DNA from: CAYMTN01 sp964393335
GTDB lineage: Bacteria; Chloroflexota; Anaerolineae; Aggregatilineales; Aggregatilineaceae
Length of the DNA: 23,832 nucleotides
Assembly: GCA_964393335.1 (NCBI GenBank)
Contig: CAYMTN010000059.1
Coordinates: 1 to 23,832, forward strand
Direction: 5' to 3'
In this document: in pieces, positions 20,636 to 23,832 of the stretch
Numbering within the stretch: the stretch's first letter is position 1
Layout: every line of letters begins with the position of its first letter
Notes under the pieces: generated by a model
What the model saw: only the letters and a program-made list of their open reading frames with translations
What the model was told of the DNA's origin: nothing
Database searches by the model: none
Made by a program: the position numbers and the translations under genes

Positions 20636-21516
20636 TCTGGTTTGGGCTGCTGTGGGTCATCAGCGTATGGGTGGTCCTGGTGGCGGGCGCGGCCTTTGCG
20701 GCGACTCTGCCGCTCATGCGCCGCCGCCTGCCGGACCCGCTCGATCACCCGGCGTTTTACGGGATGCCGTGCGAAGATGTGACCTTTGCCAGCCGCGACG
20801 GGTTAGCGCTGTGCGGCTGGTGGATCGGTGGGGGCGCGTCGCCGCAGGGGACCGTGATCCTGTGTCCCGGTCAGAACGGCAGCATGGATAAAGACGTCGT
20901 GCAGGCGATCCCGCTGCACCAGGCCGGGTTCAACGTGTTGATGTTCGACTTCCGCGCGCATGGCCGCTCGGAAGGTAATACCGTCACGCTTGGCGCGCTG
21001 GAGCAGGCCGACCTGTTAGGGGCGCTGGATTACCTCGCCGCCGAACGCGGCATCGAGCGCGCGGGCGTGTTGGGATTCAGCATGGGCGCGGGCGTGGCGC
21101 TGCTGGCGGCGGCGCAGCATGACGGCATCGCGGCGCTGGTGGTGGATGGTGCGTATCCGCGCGTCGGCGGCCTGCTGGCGGGATACTTGCGCCAGCGCGG
21201 CGTGCCGGGGCCGCTGGCGCGGGCCGGCGCGTGGTTGGTGCTGGTCATGGGATCGCTGCGCGTTGGTTACCAGCTCTACCGCGCGAATCCGCTGGACAGC
21301 GTGGATCGTATCACCGCGCCGGTGCTATTCATTACCGGCGACGATGACCCGTTCGTCTCGCCGGACGAGGCTGGGCGGTTAGCCGCGTGTGCAGCGGGTC
21401 CGGTGGAGGTGTGGCGCGTGGCCCACGTCGGGCACCGCGAGGCATACCAAAACCACCCGGACGAGTATAACCGCCGGGTGGTGGGCTGGTTCGAACAGTA
21501 TCTGGCGCGTTACTGA
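20632..21516 (+). CDS. Membrane-anchored alpha/beta hydrolase
   Basis: The 294-residue protein has an N-terminal hydrophobic segment (about 2-27) that anchors it or acts as an uncleaved signal, then an alpha/beta hydrolase fold. The nucleophile is Ser150 in GFSMG (148-152), the acid is in GDDDPFV (Asp238 or Asp239), and the histidine is His268 in HVGHRE. FDFRAHGRSEG (105-115) is the usual strand-4 motif of the family. The substrate is not predictable. Its ATG overlaps the stop of the DsbA-cyclophilin gene in an ATGA, and GAGGAG lies about eight bases upstream, so the two are translationally coupled. Its 3' end overlaps by seven bases the convergent zinc-ribbon gene. Confidence 0.85.
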   Translation: MIWFGLLWVISVWVVLVAGAAFAATLPLMRRRLPDPLDHPAFYGMPCEDVTFASRDGLALCGWWIGGGASPQGTVILCPGQNGSMDKDVVQAIPLHQAGFNVLMFDFRAHGRSEGNTVTLGALEQADLLGALDYLAAERGIERAGVLGFSMGAGVALLAAAQHDGIAALVVDGAYPRVGGLLAGYLRQRGVPGPLARAGAWLVLVMGSLRVGYQLYRANPLDSVDRITAPVLFITGDDDPFVSPDEAGRLAACAAGPVEVWRVAHVGHREAYQNHPDEYNRRVVGWFEQYLARY

Positions 21517-21713
21517 CGCCGCACCGCTTCGTGCGCTTTGCGCCCGTAGACGCGCTCATATGCCTGGCAGGCCGGGCAGACGCCGCCTTCGATGTTCTTG
21601 ACGAACCAGAAGGCCAGCCCGCGCTGTTTGGTGCGGGCGCGCGTGCAGACCGGGCAGTTGAGGCATTTTTGGGCCAGGGCGCGGTCTTGTTCGCTGACGA
21701 CGGGTTGGTTCAT
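21510..21713 (-). CDS. Small zinc-ribbon-like protein
   Basis: The 67-residue protein has Cys17, Cys20 and Cys23 (CLNCPVC) and then Cys46 and Cys49 (VCPAC), a pattern that fits one zinc ribbon with one spare cysteine. A hydrophobic stretch with aromatic residues (RGLAFWFVKNIEGG) lies between. The C-terminus is basic (YERVYGRKAHEAVRRQ). It may bind nucleic acid or a protein partner; no specific family is recognised. The ATG at 21713 has a strong AGGAGG site about nine bases upstream, which sets the start; the frame remains open upstream but only through repeat DNA. It converges on and slightly overlaps the hydrolase gene. Confidence 0.72.
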   Translation of the reverse strand: MNQPVVSEQDRALAQKCLNCPVCTRARTKQRGLAFWFVKNIEGGVCPACQAYERVYGRKAHEAVRRQ

Positions 21714-22022
21714 GGGGAAATACCTCCTATGTGTGTACGCTGTGAAATAGTACGCACAAAGGCGGCCCCGCGTTGCACGTTGATTGTCATGTGCTGCACG
21801 TGTCGATCGTCGGCTTGCGTATATCGCTGACCGGCGGTCAGCATTCAGCGAACAGCAGGGGCACTGCTGACGAACCGCAGGTTCGCCTGCGCCCAGGAAC
21901 CCATCTCTCGTGACCCCTATGGATTCAGTTCTGTGGTGAAAGAAGCAGGCAGGTTGGCAAAACGAGTTAACCGTATGCAACAGGCGCTGCCTGCGTCTGC
22001 CCACCGCTTGATCGCCGGATTG
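21714..22022. other. Gene-free spacer containing repeat copy C
   Basis: Apart from the repeat at 21859-21929 I see no gene or convincing regulatory site between the zinc-ribbon gene and the promoter of the methyltransferase gene. Reading frames that cross it follow repeat sequence. Confidence 0.5.
21859..21929 (+). repeat. Dispersed 71-base hairpin element, copy C
   Basis: It differs from copy B (17507-17577) at only four of 71 positions. It carries the same TTCG-looped hairpin (21876-21891) and the same right end GGATTCAGT, after which the flanking DNA is unrelated. No open reading frame or target-site duplication is evident. Confidence 0.75.
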
Positions 22023-22051
22023 TTGAGGCGGCTGCTATTTTGGGCTACACT
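22023..22051 (+). promoter_or_regulatory. Putative promoter of the methyltransferase gene
   Basis: TTGAGG (22023-22028) and TACACT (22046-22051) are separated by 17 bases, each matching four of six consensus positions. They lie about 27 bases before the chosen ATG. Confidence 0.45.
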
Positions 22052-22077
22052 GCGGGGCATAAATGATGAGGGGGAGA

Positions 22078-22884
22078 ATGAGTGATGGGATGAGTCTCAA
22101 CGTACGATTCTACGATACGATTGCGCGCTTTTACGATGCCGAGAACGCCGAGTTCACCGAAGACCTGGCGCTGTACGGCGAGTTAGCCGCCGAAACCGGC
22201 GGGCCGGTGTTGGACGTGGGCTGCGGCACCGGGCGCGTGATGCTGCACCTGGCGCAGGAGGGGCACCGCGTCGTCGGCGTGGACCGCTCCGAGGTCATGC
22301 TGGCGCGCGGGCGGCGCAAGCTGGACGTGATGCCCGATCTCAAGCCGCGCGTGACGTTCGTGCAGGGCGACGCGCTGGATGCTGACGTGCCGTGCTGCTT
22401 CAAGCTGATCATCGTGCCGTACAACAGTTTTATGCACTTCAGCGAGCAGGTCGATCAGCTCACCGCGCTGCGGCATTTTGCCAACCTGCTCGACGATGAC
22501 GGGCTGCTGGTGCTCGACCTGCCCAACGCGGGCGATGCGTATGCGTCCCGGGACGACGGATCGATTGTGCTGGAGCGTATGTTCACCGAGCCGGAAAGCG
22601 GTCACCTCGTGATGCAGCACTCATACAGCATGATCGACCGCGTGGCGCAGCACCTGCACATCACCTGGATTTACGACGAGATCGCGGATGATGGCACGGT
22701 CCACCGCACGCTGGCCCCGCTCAAGCTGCGTTACGTCTTCCCCGGCGAGATGGATTTGCAGTTGGCGGCCAGCGGCCTGCGCCGCGTGCAGTTTTATGGT
22801 GATTACGGGCGGGAACCGTTTTTGGACGGCAGTCCGCGTATGGTCGTGCTGGCCGAAAAAACACGGCAGCCGGGCGACTCATGA
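22078..22884 (+). CDS. Class I SAM-dependent methyltransferase
   Basis: The 268-residue protein has the glycine-rich SAM-binding motif PVLDVGCGTGR (43-53) and the acidic residue at the end of strand two, Asp69 (VVGVDRS), followed by VQGDALDAD for the next strand region. The C-terminal half, with paired beta strands (HLHITWIYDEIADDGTVHRT), is typical of small-molecule or protein methyltransferases of this shape. The substrate is unknown. Start choice is uncertain among in-frame ATGs at 22063, 22078 and 22090. The GGGGGAG element at 22070 is too close to 22078 and rather far from 22090; I keep 22078 as a compromise. The next gene overlaps the stop by 4 bases (ATGA), so the pair is probably coupled. 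Confidence 0.85.
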   Translation: MSDGMSLNVRFYDTIARFYDAENAEFTEDLALYGELAAETGGPVLDVGCGTGRVMLHLAQEGHRVVGVDRSEVMLARGRRKLDVMPDLKPRVTFVQGDALDADVPCCFKLIIVPYNSFMHFSEQVDQLTALRHFANLLDDDGLLVLDLPNAGDAYASRDDGSIVLERMFTEPESGHLVMQHSYSMIDRVAQHLHITWIYDEIADDGTVHRTLAPLKLRYVFPGEMDLQLAASGLRRVQFYGDYGREPFLDGSPRMVVLAEKTRQPGDS

Positions 22885-23828
22885 GCCGCCGCACGATGCC
22901 GCGCGTCACGCGGGCGCTCGCACTGACCGGCCTGCTGATCCTGCTGGCCGCGTGCGGGACCGGTGCGCCTGCGCCGACCGCCACGCCTGACTGGCCGACT
23001 CCGCTGCCGCCGCTGCCTGTCAGCCCGACCGTGAACCCGGTCGCGCCGGTTGAAGAGGGGCCGGAGATTCACGATCCCGCATTGGGTGCGCCGGGCGTGA
23101 GCAATCCGACGCAGGCCGGGCTGGCGGCGGAAGGCCAGCCGGAACACGACCTGCCGACGATCACGCCGCCGCCGCCCCAATCGCTGCTGCCGATGGTGAT
23201 CAGTGGGGCGGATGGCCTGATCATGTACGGCACGCTGTACGCGGCGGTGGTACGGCCTGCGCCGGGTCTGCTGCTGGTTCACATGCAGGGCCGCGACCGG
23301 TCGTCGTGGGAGCCGCTGCCGGCACGTTTGCAGGCGGCGGGTTACGCCGTGCTGGCAATCGACCTGCGCGGGTACGGCGAAACGGGCGGCGTGGCGGACT
23401 GGACGCGCGCCCCGGCGGACGTGCGCGCCGCGCTGGCGCAGTTCGCCGGACTGCCAGGGATCAGCGGCGGGCAGTTGGCCGTGATCGGCGCATCGATTGG
23501 CGCGAACCTGGGCCTGAACGCCTGCGCGGACCAACCCGGCTGCGCGGCGGCGGTGCTGCTCAGCCCGGGGCTGGACATTCGCGGCATCACGGCGGCGGAT
23601 GCGCTGGCGCGGTTCGGCGCGCGCCCGGTGCTGATCGTCGCCAGCGAAACTGACGAAAACAACCCCGCCGACAGCGTCACGCTGGACAGCATGGCGGGCG
23701 GCGATCACCAGCTTCTGATCTATCCCGCCGCCGCCGGGCACGGCACGGATATGCTGGTCGTCCAACCGGACCTGATTGATGCGATCGTGAACTGGCTGGT
23801 GGCCCATCTGCCGCCGCCGGGGGGATGA
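22881..23828 (+). CDS. Lipoprotein alpha/beta hydrolase
   Basis: The 315-residue protein begins with a lipoprotein signal (about 1-25; lipobox LAAC, lipidated Cys25) and then a Pro-rich, low-complexity linker up to about residue 100. The hydrolase domain follows. Ser205 in GASIG (203-207) is the likely nucleophile, Asp258 in ASETDEN a possible acid, and His287 in AAGHGTDM the histidine. AIDLRGYGETGG (159-170) is the family's strand-4 motif. It belongs to the dienelactone-hydrolase/S9-like group with unknown substrate, and should act outside the membrane. Its ATG overlaps the methyltransferase stop. An ATG at 23825 overlapping its own stop could begin a further coupled gene beyond the window edge. 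Confidence 0.85.
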   Translation: MSRRTMPRVTRALALTGLLILLAACGTGAPAPTATPDWPTPLPPLPVSPTVNPVAPVEEGPEIHDPALGAPGVSNPTQAGLAAEGQPEHDLPTITPPPPQSLLPMVISGADGLIMYGTLYAAVVRPAPGLLLVHMQGRDRSSWEPLPARLQAAGYAVLAIDLRGYGETGGVADWTRAPADVRAALAQFAGLPGISGGQLAVIGASIGANLGLNACADQPGCAAAVLLSPGLDIRGITAADALARFGARPVLIVASETDENNPADSVTLDSMAGGDHQLLIYPAAAGHGTDMLVVQPDLIDAIVNWLVAHLPPPGG

Positions 23829-23832
23829 TGTG

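Overview
The window looks like a piece of a high-GC bacterial chromosome, most likely a member of the Chloroflexota (Anaerolineae-like). This placement is inference. It rests on the GC-rich codon use, several lipoproteins with Thr/Pro-rich linkers, a RodZ-like protein ending in a long Thr-Pro repeat, a DsbA-cyclophilin lipoprotein, and many palindromic repeats in the intergenic spaces. No rRNA, tRNA, CRISPR array, transposase or phage gene was seen.

Layout, left to right. (1) 1-2744: the 5' part of a lactate permease gene on the minus strand, then a divergent monoacylglycerol-lipase-like hydrolase. (2) 2842-4421: a strong sigma70-type promoter drives a tiny excisionase/BldC-like DNA-binding protein. 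It is followed by a run of small orphan reading frames separated by strong RNA hairpins. (3) 4577-5426: a stand-alone receiver-domain protein with its own promoter, then an AT-richer gene-free stretch. (4) 5427-11123: an RtcB-type RNA ligase, a TIR-transmembrane-WD40 protein of about 990 residues, and, 12 bases later, an XdhC-family protein. (5) 11261-14094: ribosomal protein L9 with an Ala/Glu tail, a small zinc-ribbon protein, and a RodZ-like membrane protein. (6) 14185-17058, minus strand: an ArsR-type regulator, a winged-helix protein, and a degenerate receiver protein behind a strong promoter and four 8-base tandem repeats. (7) 17122-17577: a repeat-rich spacer. (8) 17588-21516: an apparent operon of small lipoprotein, phosphofructokinase, DsbA-cyclophilin lipoprotein and alpha/beta hydrolase. 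(9) 21510-23828: a convergent zinc-ribbon gene, a second copy of a dispersed 71-base repeat, then a methyltransferase and a lipoprotein hydrolase that overlap by 4 bases.

Several genes overlap or nearly touch: ATGA overlaps at 20632 and 22881, stop/start contact at 3110/3111, and a 12-base gap at 10056. Translational coupling is therefore common here. The least ordinary parts are the TIR-WD40 protein between an RNA-repair ligase and an XdhC protein, the small-ORF/hairpin cluster at 2842-4421, the dispersed 71-base hairpin element, and the DsbA-cyclophilin fusion whose cyclophilin lacks its catalytic arginine. Functional links between neighbours are inferred from position only.
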